Shown here: in pieces, positions 19,134 through 28,324 of the stretch
How the letters are laid out: the number at the start of each line of letters is the position of its first letter
Position numbering within the stretch: the first letter of the stretch is position 1
Origin: Pseudomonadota bacterium
GTDB taxonomy: Bacteria; Pseudomonadota; Gammaproteobacteria; Burkholderiales; Rhodocyclaceae
Length of the DNA: 50,124 bases
NCBI GenBank assembly: GCA_026399515.1
Contig: JAPLQT010000121.1
Coordinates: 1-50,124, forward strand
Direction: 5' to 3'
Translations under genes and position numbers: made by a program
The notes under the pieces: model-generated
What the model was told of the DNA's origin: nothing
The model's input: only the letters and a program-made list of their open reading frames with translations
Database searches by the model: none

Positions 19134-20747
19134 ATGGATCGCAGAAGATTCATTCGGGTTGGCCTCTTTACCGGTGCAGGCTTCTTGATGAGAGGAAACG
19201 CAATGGCGGCGACGGTACGCAGGGAAGGCGCATTCAACGTCGTGGAAGCAAGCGCGACGGATCTTCAAGCCGCGATGCATTCCGGCACGCTGACGTCGCT
19301 ACAACTGGTGAAGGCTTACCTCGCCCGAATACGCGCCATCGATAAGGCGGGGCCGCGGATCAATTCGATCATCGAATTGAATCCGGATGCCTTGGCGATC
19401 GCGGCAGCGCTGGACAAGGAACGCAAAGTCACCGGGGCGCGAGGTTCGCTGCATGGGATTCCTGTGCTGCTCAAGGACAATATCGCAACGGCCGACAAGA
19501 TGCAGACCACAGCGGGCTCATTGGCCTTATTGGGAGTAAGGCCGCCACGCGACGCCTTCCTGGTCGCCCGACTGCGCGCGGCGGGGGCGGTCATCCTCGG
19601 CAAGACCAACCTCTCCGAGTGGGCCAACATCCGCTCGACGCGCTCCACCAGCGGCTGGAGCGCGCGCGGCGGACTGACTCGCAACCCCTATGCGCTCGAT
19701 CGCAACACCAGCGGCTCAAGCTCCGGTTCGGCTGCGGCAGTTGCCGCGAGCCTAGCCACGCTGGCAGTCGGCACCGAGACCGATGGCTCGATCGTCTCAC
19801 CGTCGTCGATCAACGGACTGGTCGGCATCAAGCCGACGCTCGGGCTCATCAGCCGCAATGGCATCATTCCGATCGCGCACTCGCAGGACACTGCCGGGCC
19901 AATGACCCGTAGCGTAGCGGATGCGGCACTCTTGCTGACGGCGCTTGCCGGCATCGATGCGCGCGATGCGGCGACGGCCGAAAGCGCCGGCCATAGCCAC
20001 GACTACACCCGCTTCCTCGATGTGGACGGTTTGAGGGGTGCGCGCATCGGCGTCGTCCGCAGCTATTTCGGCGGACGCAACGATCTCGTGTCCGCCGTGG
20101 TGGAAGAGGCGCTGCGAGTCTTGAAGGCCAAGGGAGCGATTCTGGTCGACCCGGTTGAACTGCCGAATGCGACCAAGTACGGGCAGACCGAGCTCGACGT
20201 GCTGCTCTATGAACTGAAGGCCGACATGGAAGCCTACCTGGCGGAATTCGCGCCCGGCTCGTCCATCAAGACCCTCAAAGACATTGTCGATTTCAACGAA
20301 AAGAATGCGCAGCGCGAAATGCCGTTTTTCGGGCAGGAACACTTTCTGAAGGCGGTCGCCAAAGGCGGGCTGGACAGCAAGGAATACCGGGATGCGCTGG
20401 AAAACAATCACCGCTACTCACGCGCGGAAGGCATCGACCAGGTGTTGAAGGAACACCAGCTCGACGCGCTGGTTGCGCCCACGAACGGGCCGGCTTGGCT
20501 GACGGATTTCATCAAGGGTGACGCGAGTGGCGGCAGTTTTTCGTCGCCGGCCGCGGTCGCGGGATATCCGCACATCACCGTGCCGGCAGGGCAGGTGAGC
20601 GGATTGCCGGCCGCCATTTCGTTTGTCGGAACTGCATGGAGCGAGCCAACCTTGATCCGGCTGGCCTTCGCCTACGAGCAGGCGACCCGACACCGCCGCG
20701 CTCCCACATTTGCCAAGTCATTGAACCTGCATCCAGCCGGGGGATAA
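19134..20747 (+). CDS. Tat-exported amidase (amidase signature family)
   Basis: Amidase-signature hydrolase of 537 residues. The ATG at 19134 has a strong AGAGGTGAG ribosome-binding site and opens MDRRRFIRVGLFTGAGFLMR, a twin-arginine-type signal, so export of the folded enzyme is likely. The Ser-cisSer-Lys triad is visible: Lys114 in LLKDNIAT, cis-Ser195 in the SGSSSGSAAA loop and nucleophile Ser219 in GTETDGSI. The 24-residue cisSer-Ser spacing equals that of classical members. The substrate (peptide amide, carboxamide or aryl amide) cannot be told. It is divergent from the TonB receptor and next to a gamma-glutamyltranspeptidase and a peptide ABC transporter, which suggests a joint role in using peptides or amides as nitrogen source. 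Confidence 0.92.
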   Translation: MDRRRFIRVGLFTGAGFLMRGNAMAATVRREGAFNVVEASATDLQAAMHSGTLTSLQLVKAYLARIRAIDKAGPRINSIIELNPDALAIAAALDKERKVTGARGSLHGIPVLLKDNIATADKMQTTAGSLALLGVRPPRDAFLVARLRAAGAVILGKTNLSEWANIRSTRSTSGWSARGGLTRNPYALDRNTSGSSSGSAAAVAASLATLAVGTETDGSIVSPSSINGLVGIKPTLGLISRNGIIPIAHSQDTAGPMTRSVADAALLLTALAGIDARDAATAESAGHSHDYTRFLDVDGLRGARIGVVRSYFGGRNDLVSAVVEEALRVLKAKGAILVDPVELPNATKYGQTELDVLLYELKADMEAYLAEFAPGSSIKTLKDIVDFNEKNAQREMPFFGQEHFLKAVAKGGLDSKEYRDALENNHRYSRAEGIDQVLKEHQLDALVAPTNGPAWLTDFIKGDASGGSFSSPAAVAGYPHITVPAGQVSGLPAAISFVGTAWSEPTLIRLAFAYEQATRHRRAPTFAKSLNLHPAGG

Positions 20748-20770
20748 GTCCGACGGGGGTCACCACGTCG

Positions 20771-22382
20771 TCACCACGCCGCAATCGCGCCGTCGGTGCG
20801 CGGTTCAGTGCCGCCGCACAGCACGCCTTCCGCATCGCGCCAGATTATTTGCCCGCGTCCGAATGCCATACGGTTGTTGGACCATGACACCTCATGCCCG
20901 AGCGCGGCCAGGCCATGGAACAGGTGCTCCGGTGTCGAGCGTTCGATGTTGACGCGCTGGGCGCTTTCCCATTCCCAGCGCGGCGCATCCAGCGCGGCCG
21001 GCCTGGGGATTCAGGCCGAAGTCGATGGTGTTCATCACCATCTGCACATGCCCCTGGGGTTGCATGAAGCCGCCCATCACGCCGAACGGGCCGACGGCCT
21101 GGCCGCCCTTGGTAAGGAAACCGGGAATGATGGTGTGATACGGCCGCTTGCCGGGTGCTACGCAATTCGGATGCCCGGCCTTCAAGGAGAAATTGTTGCC
21201 GCGGTTATGTAGGGCGATGCCGGTGCCCGGCACCACCATGCCGGAGCCGAAGCCCATGTAATTGCTCTGGATCAGCGACACCATATTGCCTTCGGCGTCC
21301 GCAGTGCAGAGCAAGACGGTGCCGCCGCGCGACGGTTCGCCCGGGAGCGGACGAATCGCCCGGGCACCGATCAGGGCGCGGCGCTCGTCTGCATAGGCAT
21401 CCGACAGCAGGTCGGCCACCGAGACCCGCATATGGGCAGGGTCGGCAATATGCGCCAGCCCGTCGGCAAATGCCAGCTTCATGGCTTCGATCTGGCGGTG
21501 ATGGGTGAGCAGGGTATCGCGCTCGGCGAAATCGAAGCCCTTGAGGATGTTCAAGGCCATCAAGGCCACCAGCCCGTGTCCGTTGGGCGGGATTTCCCAG
21601 ACATCGTAACCGCGGTAATTGATGCTGATCGGGGCTACCCAGTCGACCCGGTAGGTGGCCAGGTCTTCCGCTTGCAGGTAGCCGCCGGCGGATTGGACGA
21701 ATGCGGCGATGCGTTCTGCCAATGCGCCGCGATAGAAGCTCTCCGCCTTGGTCTCGGCGATCGCCTGCAAGCTATCCGCATGCGCCGCCGAGCGCCAGAT
21801 CTCGCCTGCGTTCGGTGCGCGCTGCGGGGCAAAGGTATCGAACCACGACTTGAAATAATCTTCCTTGAATTGCTCGCGAAACAGTTTGGTCGCTTGCTGC
21901 CAGCCAAAGGCGACCGATGGTGATACCGGGAATCCGTCACGCGCCAGTTCGATCGCGCGCGCCATCGATGTCGCCAGCGGCAATCGGCCGAAGCGTTCGG
22001 CCAGCGCGGCCCATGCGGCCGGGGTTCCCGGCACGGTCACCGGCAACGGCCCGTATTTCGGCATCTCGGCCAGGCCCAGGGCGCCGAGTTTTTCTGGCGT
22101 CAGGCAGCGCGGCGCCGGACCGCTGGCATTCAAGCCATGCAGCTTGCCCTGGTGCCAGACCAGGGCGAAGGCATCGCCGCCGATGCCGTTGGCGCTAGGC
22201 TCCACCACCGTCAATGCGGCGGCGGTGGCGATTGCCGCGTCGATGGCGTTGCCACCGTTCTGCAACACTTGCAGGCCGGCCTGCGCGGCCAGGGGTTGCG
22301 AGGTGGCGACCATGCCCTTGTTGGCGTAGACGACATTGCGGCGCGAGGCGTAAGGATAGTGTAGCGGATCGAATGAGATCAT
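20771..22382 (-). pseudogene. ggt: Gamma-glutamyltransferase family protein, frameshifted near the C terminus
   Basis: Ntn-hydrolase of the gamma-glutamyltranspeptidase/acylase family. It starts MISFDPLHYPYASRRNVVYA (ATG 22382; a TTG at 22385 is also in frame). The predicted self-cleavage Thr is in GGTVLLCTAD, and GIGGDAFALV and GFGSGMVVPGTGIALHNRG are family motifs. After DFGLNPQA the frame shifts: GGCCGGCC at 20996-21003 looks like a 4-bp duplication. The open frame then ends at 20892 in an unrelated tail. In the restored frame the expected ending (LDAPRWEWESAQRV ... GGTEPRTDGAIAAW) reads to a stop at 20771. The last 74 residues or so are thus lost. It is the last gene of the peptide ABC operon, consistent with glutathione or gamma-glutamyl peptide use. 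Confidence 0.88.
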
Positions 22383-22414
22383 CAACGGAGCCCCGGATGG
22401 ATTAGTGTGAAATG

Positions 22415-22572
22415 CAGTTATGAAGCGCCCCGTACCCTACCCCCAAAGTCGGGCACCAGTAACCCACGAGCGCAGCGAGCACCTTGTAGCCCCCGCCCGG
22501 GCGGGGGTTGGGGGTGGGGGCGTAAATACCGTCTTTGAGCAATTTCATTGCACAAAGGTGGTCTGACGACCA
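22415..22572 (-). repeat. Dispersed intergenic repeat, copy 2
   Basis: Second copy of the element at 1842-2000, same orientation, again only a few bases past the stop of the preceding minus-strand gene. The central hairpin is perfect here: CCCCCGCCCGGGCGGGGG at 22490-22507. The ATG at 22548 opens a frame of 48 codons (stop 22402-22404) containing APTPNPRPGGGY and ending GYGALHNCISH. It has its own 27-bp in-frame insertion (WCPTLGVGY) at a different place from copy 1. The element lies between the oppC-type permease gene and ggt and may uncouple their expression. Confidence 0.85.
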
Positions 22573-22578
22573 TGTAAG

Positions 22579-23460
22579 TTACATGTGTTTTGGGTCGAGC
22601 GCATCGCGTAAGCCGTCTCCAAGCAAGTTGAACGAGAGTACCAGCAGGAAGATGGCCAGACCCGGCCAGACGGCCATCCAGGGCGCATTATCCACGTAGT
22701 TCTTGGCCGTATTGAGCATGCTGCCCCAGCTCGGCGCCGGCGGCTGTTGTCCGAGTCCCAGGAAGGACAGGCTGGCTTCGGCGATGATGGCGGCGGCAAT
22801 CGCCAAGGTGGCCTGGACGATCAGCGGCGACAGCACATTGGGCAGGATATGCCGCAGGGCGATGCGCCAGTGCGGATTGCCGACCGCCCGCGCGGCCTCG
22901 ACGAAATCCTCGACCTTTACCGCCAGCACCTGGGCCCGGGTCAGCCGGATGAAAATCGGCGTCGCCGACACGCCGATGGCGATCATCGCATTACTCAGGC
23001 TCGGCCCCAGGAAGGCGGCCAGCGCAATCGCCAGAATCAGGAAGGGCACCGCCAGCATCGAGTCGGTGAAGCGCGAGATCAGGCTATCCGTCCATCCGCC
23101 GACATACGCGGCAAGCAAGCCTATCGGCACGCCCAGCGCCATCGAAATGCCCACCGATACCAGGCCTGCCAGCAGCGATGCACGCGCTCCCCACACCACC
23201 CGCGACAATACGTCGCGGCCGATCTCATCGGTGCCGAACAGGTATTGCATGCTGGGCGCCTTGCGCACCGCGCTCCAACTGGTGGCGATCGGGTCATAGG
23301 GGGCGATGACAGGCGCGAACAGCGCCAGCAGCACGAAAAAAACCACGATCACCAGGCCCAGCATCGCGCCGCGCCGGCGCAGCAGCCGTCGCAAGGCGCG
23401 TCTGGCAGGGCTGGCGGGGTTGACGTTTGGCATCATGGCCTGCGGGGTCGCTGCACTCAT
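22579..23460 (-). CDS. Peptide ABC transporter permease (DppC/OppC type)
   Basis: Inner-membrane permease of 293 residues. After a cytoplasmic N terminus it has the first helix LGLVIVVFFVLLALFAPVI, the family segment FGTDEIGRDVLSRVVWGAR near 75-93 and five more helices. The EAA loop that contacts the ATPases reads EAARAVGNPHWRIALRHILP near 190-209. It starts three bases after the stop of the paired permease gene, with GAGGA as ribosome-binding site inside that gene. It works with the DppB-type permease, two ATPases and the binding protein upstream in the operon. Confidence 0.94.
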   Translation of the reverse strand: MSAATPQAMMPNVNPASPARRALRRLLRRRGAMLGLVIVVFFVLLALFAPVIAPYDPIATSWSAVRKAPSMQYLFGTDEIGRDVLSRVVWGARASLLAGLVSVGISMALGVPIGLLAAYVGGWTDSLISRFTDSMLAVPFLILAIALAAFLGPSLSNAMIAIGVSATPIFIRLTRAQVLAVKVEDFVEAARAVGNPHWRIALRHILPNVLSPLIVQATLAIAAAIIAEASLSFLGLGQQPPAPSWGSMLNTAKNYVDNAPWMAVWPGLAIFLLVLSFNLLGDGLRDALDPKHM

Positions 23461-23463
23461 CGA

Positions 23464-24405
23464 CTATCCTCGCAGACGCGGATTGACGAGGAAGTAAGCC
23501 AGGTCCGCCAGCAGGTTCAGCACGATGTAGACGCTGGAGGTAAACAACACCACACCTTGCACCACGGCGTAGTCGCGATTGAATACCGCATCGACGATCA
23601 GTTTGCCGAAGCCGGGAATCGAGAACACCTGTTCGGTCAGCACAGCGCCGGAGAGCAGCGTGCCGAATTCGAGCGCGCCGAGGGTGATGATCGGCGTCAG
23701 CGCATTGCGCAAGGCATGCTTGAGCACCACGCTGCGCTCGTCCAGACCCTTGGCGCGGGCGGTGCGGACATAGTCGGCATTCAGCACTTGCAGCATGGCG
23801 CTGCGGGTGTGGCGCATCAGCACCGCCGCGATCGCGTTGCCGAGCACGAAGGCCGGCATGATCATCGCCGCCAGGTTGGCTTGCAGATCCTCGAACGGAC
23901 TGACGTAGCCCGAAGCGGGCAACCAGCCGAGCGACACCGAGAACAGCAGGATCATCAGGATGCCGAGCCAGAAGTTCGGTGTCGACAGTCCCCACAAGGC
24001 AATCACGTTGGCGGCATAATCCCAGACAGTATCCTTGCCGACCGCCGACACGATCCCGGCCGGAATGCCGATCACCAGCGCAATCAGCATCGCGATGACC
24101 GCCAGTTCGAGCGTCACCGGCAGCTTCTCCTCGATCAGTCCCAGCACCGGTTGTTGGATGCGCAACGATTCGCCCAGGTCGCCATGGACCACGCCGGCGA
24201 TCCAGTAGCCGTAACGCACCGGCAGCGGTTCGTCGAGATGCATTTTCTTTTGCAGATAGGCGATCACGTTCGGATCCTGGTCCTCGCCGGCCAGGATCAC
24301 CGCCGGATCGCCCGGCAACAATTGCTGCAAGCCGAAGATGATGATCGTGACGAAGAAGATCGTCGGCACGATCGCGGCCAGCCGCTTGAGCAGATAGTGG
24401 AGCAT
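23464..24405 (-). CDS. Peptide ABC transporter permease (DppB/OppB type)
   Basis: Inner-membrane permease of 313 residues starting MLHYLLKRLAAIVPTIFFVT at 24405; a longer open frame to 24999 is antisense-like extension into the binding-protein gene and is rejected. Family motifs: LLPGDPAVILAGED near 28-41, LDEPLPVRYGYW near 57-68, a GDLGESL stretch and the EAA loop DYVRTARAKGLDERSVVLKH near 205-224. About six transmembrane helices. It forms the heterodimeric channel with the DppC-type permease encoded next. Confidence 0.94.
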   Translation of the reverse strand: MLHYLLKRLAAIVPTIFFVTIIIFGLQQLLPGDPAVILAGEDQDPNVIAYLQKKMHLDEPLPVRYGYWIAGVVHGDLGESLRIQQPVLGLIEEKLPVTLELAVIAMLIALVIGIPAGIVSAVGKDTVWDYAANVIALWGLSTPNFWLGILMILLFSVSLGWLPASGYVSPFEDLQANLAAMIMPAFVLGNAIAAVLMRHTRSAMLQVLNADYVRTARAKGLDERSVVLKHALRNALTPIITLGALEFGTLLSGAVLTEQVFSIPGFGKLIVDAVFNRDYAVVQGVVLFTSSVYIVLNLLADLAYFLVNPRLRG

Positions 24406-24431
24406 GTGGGTTCCCGTGGCCGTGCCGCGCC

Positions 24432-25925
24432 TTACATCTTCAGGCCTTGCACCCGCACCAGTCCGTCGGGGATGGCGCGCATGCCGGAGAGCTTCTTGTT
24501 GTACGCCCACAGCCAGTGACGGTGGAACAGGTAGATGATCGGGCGCTCTTTGGCGATTTCCGCCGCCAGTTGCTCGAACAGCTTGAGGCGGGTTGCGTGG
24601 TCGAGCGTGCTGCGCGAGCGGTCGAGCAGCTCGTCCCATTGCGGCTTGCACATGCCGTGGTAATTCAGCGGCTGCTTGCAGCCATAGAAGCTGAACAGAT
24701 TGCCGTCCGGATCGGCACGGCCGCTCCAAGCCAGGACGTAGGCGTCGAACTGTCCCTTGTCGGCCAGGTTGAGCGAGGTGGCGAATTCGGTGGACTGGAT
24801 CTTGACGTCGAAGCCGGCCTCCTTGGCCATGGCCTGCACCACTTGCGCCACCCGCTGGCCATCGGAGGTTGTCGGCGTCATCAGGGTGAAGCTCGGATTG
24901 GTGACACCGGCCTCTTTCAGCAACGCCTTGGCGCGGGCGACATCGCGTTTCGGCATGGGGTTGTTCTTGGCATAGTAGCCATTGCTCGGCGACACCCATT
25001 GATTGCCGGGCTCGGATTCGCCATCCATGGCGACCTGGACCAGGCCGGCGCGGTCCAGCGACAGTTCGAATGCCTCACGCACTCTGGGGTCGCGGCCCAG
25101 CGGGTTCTTTTGGCCGAGATCGCTCTTGGCGACGTTGATGGTGATGCCCTGGTAGCCCAGTTCGGTGATCCGCGAGATGGCGAGCTTGTTGTCGGACTTG
25201 ATAGCGGCGATGTCGGAGGGGGCGACTCTTTCGATGAAGTCCAGTTGCCCGGAGCGCAGGTTGGCCAGCCTTACGGTGGCGTCGACGATGGGCTGGAAGA
25301 CGACTTTGTCGAAATGGATTTCGCCCTTGTTCCAATAGTTTTGGTAGCGCTCGAGGACGATGCGGTCCTGGGCGATGCGTTCGACGAAGCGGAACGGACC
25401 CGAGCAGACCGGCTTGACGCCGAAGTTGGCTGCCTGGGCGGCCTTGGGGGAGACCATCATGCCGGCGCGGTCGGCCAGGACGCTGAGCAGTGGCGAGAAT
25501 GGGGCGCTGAGGTTGATTCTGGCCGTGAGTTCGTCGATCACATCGACCGAGGTGACGGGGGATAGCTCGCCGCGACGGTTGGAACCGGCCAGGTTCTTGT
25601 GCCGTTCTATGTTGAACTTGACCGCGGCGGCGTTGAATTTTTCGCCGTCGTGGAAAGTGACCCCGCTGCGTAACTTCATGGTCAGCGACTTGCTGTCGGC
25701 GGACCATTGGTAAGCGGTTGCCAGTTGGGGAACGATGTTCAGCTTTTCGTCGATGTCGAACAGTTTGTCGCAGAGTGACGCGAAGACGATGCGACCGACG
25801 AAGCTGCGAGCCAGGGTCGGGTCGAGAATGTCGGGGTCCTCGGCCAGGCCGATGCGCAGGGTTTGGGCGTGTGCCAGGGAAGCGGTGATTGCCAGGACCA
25901 GGGCTAGCAGTAAGTTCTTGTTCAT
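24432..25925 (-). CDS. Periplasmic substrate-binding protein of peptide ABC transporter (SBP family 5)
   Basis: Extracytoplasmic solute receptor of 497 residues. The ATG at 25925 has GGAG upstream and opens a signal peptide MNKNLLLALVLAITASLAHA cleaved before QTLRIG. Family 5 signatures are present: DPDILDPT near 30, LRSGVTFHDGEKFNA near 82-96, and CSGPFRF near 171. No lipobox is seen, so it is a soluble periplasmic protein. It sits between the ATPase genes and the permease genes. Whether it prefers dipeptides, glutathione or another peptide-like ligand cannot be settled from sequence; the linked gamma-glutamyltranspeptidase hints at gamma-glutamyl peptides. Confidence 0.94.
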   Translation of the reverse strand: MNKNLLLALVLAITASLAHAQTLRIGLAEDPDILDPTLARSFVGRIVFASLCDKLFDIDEKLNIVPQLATAYQWSADSKSLTMKLRSGVTFHDGEKFNAAAVKFNIERHKNLAGSNRRGELSPVTSVDVIDELTARINLSAPFSPLLSVLADRAGMMVSPKAAQAANFGVKPVCSGPFRFVERIAQDRIVLERYQNYWNKGEIHFDKVVFQPIVDATVRLANLRSGQLDFIERVAPSDIAAIKSDNKLAISRITELGYQGITINVAKSDLGQKNPLGRDPRVREAFELSLDRAGLVQVAMDGESEPGNQWVSPSNGYYAKNNPMPKRDVARAKALLKEAGVTNPSFTLMTPTTSDGQRVAQVVQAMAKEAGFDVKIQSTEFATSLNLADKGQFDAYVLAWSGRADPDGNLFSFYGCKQPLNYHGMCKPQWDELLDRSRSTLDHATRLKLFEQLAAEIAKERPIIYLFHRHWLWAYNKKLSGMRAIPDGLVRVQGLKM

Positions 25926-25997
25926 CGAGTTTCTCCGTTTTAAGTTGAAGTTCTCCACTTCGTTGGCACCGCCGGGGGTCACAACGCCGCTGCATCG

Positions 25998-27041
25998 CTA
26001 CCCGCCCCGAAACGCACTCTGCAAGCGAACCAGCCGCTCATTCACCACCACTCTCTCCACTACCCCCTGCGGCGCCATGATCTCCTGCCAATAATGACAC
26101 GCCACCGAATGCCCCTCAATCGCCCTCAATTCCGGAACTTCCTGAGCGCACCGCTCCCGCGCATACGGACACCTGGTCCTGAAGCGGCATCCGGAGGGTG
26201 GATCGATAGGATTAGGCACATCTCCCTGCAATAGAATCTGCTCGCGCTTGAGCCCCGGTTCCGCTATAGGTATCGCCGACAACAAGGCCTGCGTATAGGG
26301 ATGTCTGGGCGCTGCAAACAGACTCCGCTTGTCCGCATACTCGACTATCTGCCCCAGGTACATCACCGCGACATGTGTAGCGATATGCTTGACCACCGCG
26401 AGGTCATGGGCAATGAACACGTACGCCAAGCCCAGCCGTCGTTGCAAGTCCTGTAACAGGTTCACGACCTGCGCCTGGATCGATACATCCAGCGCAGACA
26501 CCGGCTCGTCGCAGACGATCAGGCGCGGTTCGACCGCCAGCGCCCTGGCGATACCGATGCGCTGCCGCTGGCCGCCGGAAAACTCATGTGGATAGCGCTG
26601 CAAGTACTGCGGCGCGAGTCCCACCAGATTCAGCAGCTCGGCGGCCCGCTCCCGCTCCCGTCCGCGCGCCAAGCCATGCAGGGCTAGCGGTTCGGCCAGG
26701 GTCTGCTCCACCGTCATGCGTGGATTGAGCGACGAATACGGGTCCTGAAAAATCATCTGCAACTCGCGCCGCCTGGCGCGCATGCGCTCCGGCGCCAGCG
26801 TCATCAAGTCCTCGCCATCGAACCACACCTTGCCGGCGGTGGCGTCCAGCAAACGCAGCACCAGGCGCCCTACCGTAGACTTGCCGCAGCCGGATTCGCC
26901 GACCAGTGCCATGGTGTCGCCGGCGTCGAGTTCGAAGTTCAAGCCATCGACGGCATGCACGACCGCAGTCTGGCGGCCGAACAGGTGACGCCGGATCGGG
27001 AAATGCTTGACTAGGTTTTCGACCCGCAGCAGCGCGCTCAT
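25998..27041 (-). CDS. Peptide ABC transporter ATP-binding protein (DppF/OppF type)
   Basis: ATPase of 347 residues. Walker [10 protein letters not shown] near 48-56, Q-loop [15 protein letters not shown] near 94-108, ABC signature [17 protein letters not shown] near 152-168, Walker [13 protein letters not shown] and the switch His in IAHDLAVV. The C-terminal oligopeptide/dipeptide extension contains the Cys cluster [15 protein letters not shown] near 284-298, typical of family members that bind an iron-sulfur cluster. Its start overlaps the stop of the preceding ATPase gene by four bases (ATGA), showing translational coupling. Confidence 0.95.
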   Translation of the reverse strand: MSALLRVENLVKHFPIRRHLFGRQTAVVHAVDGLNFELDAGDTMALVGESGCGKSTVGRLVLRLLDATAGKVWFDGEDLMTLAPERMRARRRELQMIFQDPYSSLNPRMTVEQTLAEPLALHGLARGRERERAAELLNLVGLAPQYLQRYPHEFSGGQRQRIGIARALAVEPRLIVCDEPVSALDVSIQAQVVNLLQDLQRRLGLAYVFIAHDLAVVKHIATHVAVMYLGQIVEYADKRSLFAAPRHPYTQALLSAIPIAEPGLKREQILLQGDVPNPIDPPSGCRFRTRCPYARERCAQEVPELRAIEGHSVACHYWQEIMAPQGVVERVVVNERLVRLQSAFRGG

Positions 27042-28039
27042 GCCACCAGCTCTATTTCTGCATCGGCCTCAAGCGGTGCGCGCCAACAGGCGGCTGAGTG
27101 GCCGTCGCCGAGATCGACCAGGGGCGGCGCGGCCTGAAGGCAGCGGTCGGCGGCGAACGGACAGCGCGGCGCGAAACGGCAGCCCTGTATCTCGGTCATC
27201 GGCGTCGGCACCTGGCCCTCGATGGCATTCAGCCTGTCTTGCACCAGATGCAACTGTGGTATCGAGCCCAGCAAACCGATGGTGTATGGATGCTGCGGAA
27301 GCGCAAACAGGCGCTCGACGTTGGCACGCTCGACGATCAGGCCGGAATACATGACCACTACCTCGTCGGCAAGCTCGGCTATCACACCCAGATCATGCGT
27401 GATCAGGATGATCGCGGTGCCGGTCTCTTCGCGCAGGGTGCGCATCAGGTCGAGCACCTGGGCCTGGATCGTCACATCGAGGGCGGTGGTCGGTTCATCG
27501 GCGATGAGCAAGCGCGGCTCGCACGAGAGCGCCATCGCGATCATCACACGCTGGCGCATGCCGCCCGACAGCTTGTGCGGATATTCATCGATGCGCCGCT
27601 CCGGTGACGGAATGCGTACCCGCCGCAGCATCTCGATCGCGTGCGCGCGAGCATCCGCGTGGCTGAGGTCGCGGTGGCAGCGGATGCCTTCGATCAACTG
27701 GTCGCCTATGGTGAAGGCCGGATTCAACGAGGTCATCGGTTCCTGGAAGATCATCGCCATCCGGTTGCCGCGCAAGGCGCGCATCTCAGCCGGTGTCAGC
27801 GTCGCCAGGTCGCGGCCTTCGAAGCGGATCGAACCGGCGGCGATGCGGCCTTGTCCTTTCGGCAGCAAGCCCATGATGGACAGCGAGGTCACGCTCTTGC
27901 CGCAGCCGGATTCGCCGACGATGCCCAGCGTGCGACCGGCCTCGACCGAGAAACTGATGCCGTCCACCGCGGCGAATTCGCCGCCGCTTTCCAGTTTGAA
28001 GCTGGTGCGCAGACCGCTGACTTCCAGCAGGGCTGTCAA
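27038..28039 (-). CDS. Peptide ABC transporter ATP-binding protein (DppD/OppD type)
   Basis: ATPase of 333 residues, first gene of the five-gene transporter operon (DppD, DppF, binding protein, DppB, DppC). Start codon is TTG at 28039; it reads [20 protein letters not shown]. Walker [10 protein letters not shown] near 42-50, Q-loop [12 protein letters not shown], signature [15 protein letters not shown] near 153-167, Walker [13 protein letters not shown], switch His in ITHDLGVI, and the C-terminal Cys motif [15 protein letters not shown]. The TTG overlaps the stop of a small upstream frame (see 28036-28164). Confidence 0.95.
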   Translation of the reverse strand: MTALLEVSGLRTSFKLESGGEFAAVDGISFSVEAGRTLGIVGESGCGKSVTSLSIMGLLPKGQGRIAAGSIRFEGRDLATLTPAEMRALRGNRMAMIFQEPMTSLNPAFTIGDQLIEGIRCHRDLSHADARAHAIEMLRRVRIPSPERRIDEYPHKLSGGMRQRVMIAMALSCEPRLLIADEPTTALDVTIQAQVLDLMRTLREETGTAIILITHDLGVIAELADEVVVMYSGLIVERANVERLFALPQHPYTIGLLGSIPQLHLVQDRLNAIEGQVPTPMTEIQGCRFAPRCPFAADRCLQAAPPLVDLGDGHSAACWRAPLEADAEIELVA

Positions 28040-28164
28040 ATTCCCGCTCCGCCGCGCACGGGTCGAAAGCCTTCGATCCCGGCCGCTATCGGCGCCGGGG
28101 CACCGATGTCGTCCAAGGGATAAGGCAAGCTTGTCCTCGGTCTTGTTCCCAGCGTATTGCCCAT
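28036..28164 (-). other. Possible 42-codon leader frame upstream of the peptide transporter operon
   Basis: An ATG at 28162-28164 opens a 42-codon frame starting MGNTLGTRPRTSLPYPLDDI and ending [10 protein letters not shown]. Its TGA overlaps the TTG start of the ATPase gene (TTGA). The coupling geometry is like that of real gene pairs, but no clear ribosome-binding site or homologue is recognised, and it may be chance or the relic of a lost gene. The rest of the 285-base gap to the serpin gene shows nothing definite and should hold the operon promoter. Confidence 0.25.
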
Positions 28165-28324
28165 GATCCTGTAGGGGCTTCCCCCCGCCTCTTTGGAGAC
28201 GTTCCGGTCGATTCGATTATGTCCTGGAATTACACCACACGCCCGGCGATTCGGAAACGGCTTTCTTTCGATATCAGCTTCATTTCCAGGCGGATGCGCA
28301 TGGCGGCATCGGACCGGCGGTGCA

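Noticed and set aside
22747-24519. 590-codon open frame on the plus strand
   Set aside because: Antisense of two well-identified ABC permease genes; His/Gln/Arg-rich composition typical of shadow frames in GC-rich DNA, no family motif.
24406-24999. N-terminal extension of the DppB-type permease
   Set aside because: The extension overlaps the binding-protein gene out of frame; the true start MLHYLLKRL at 24405 matches the family.
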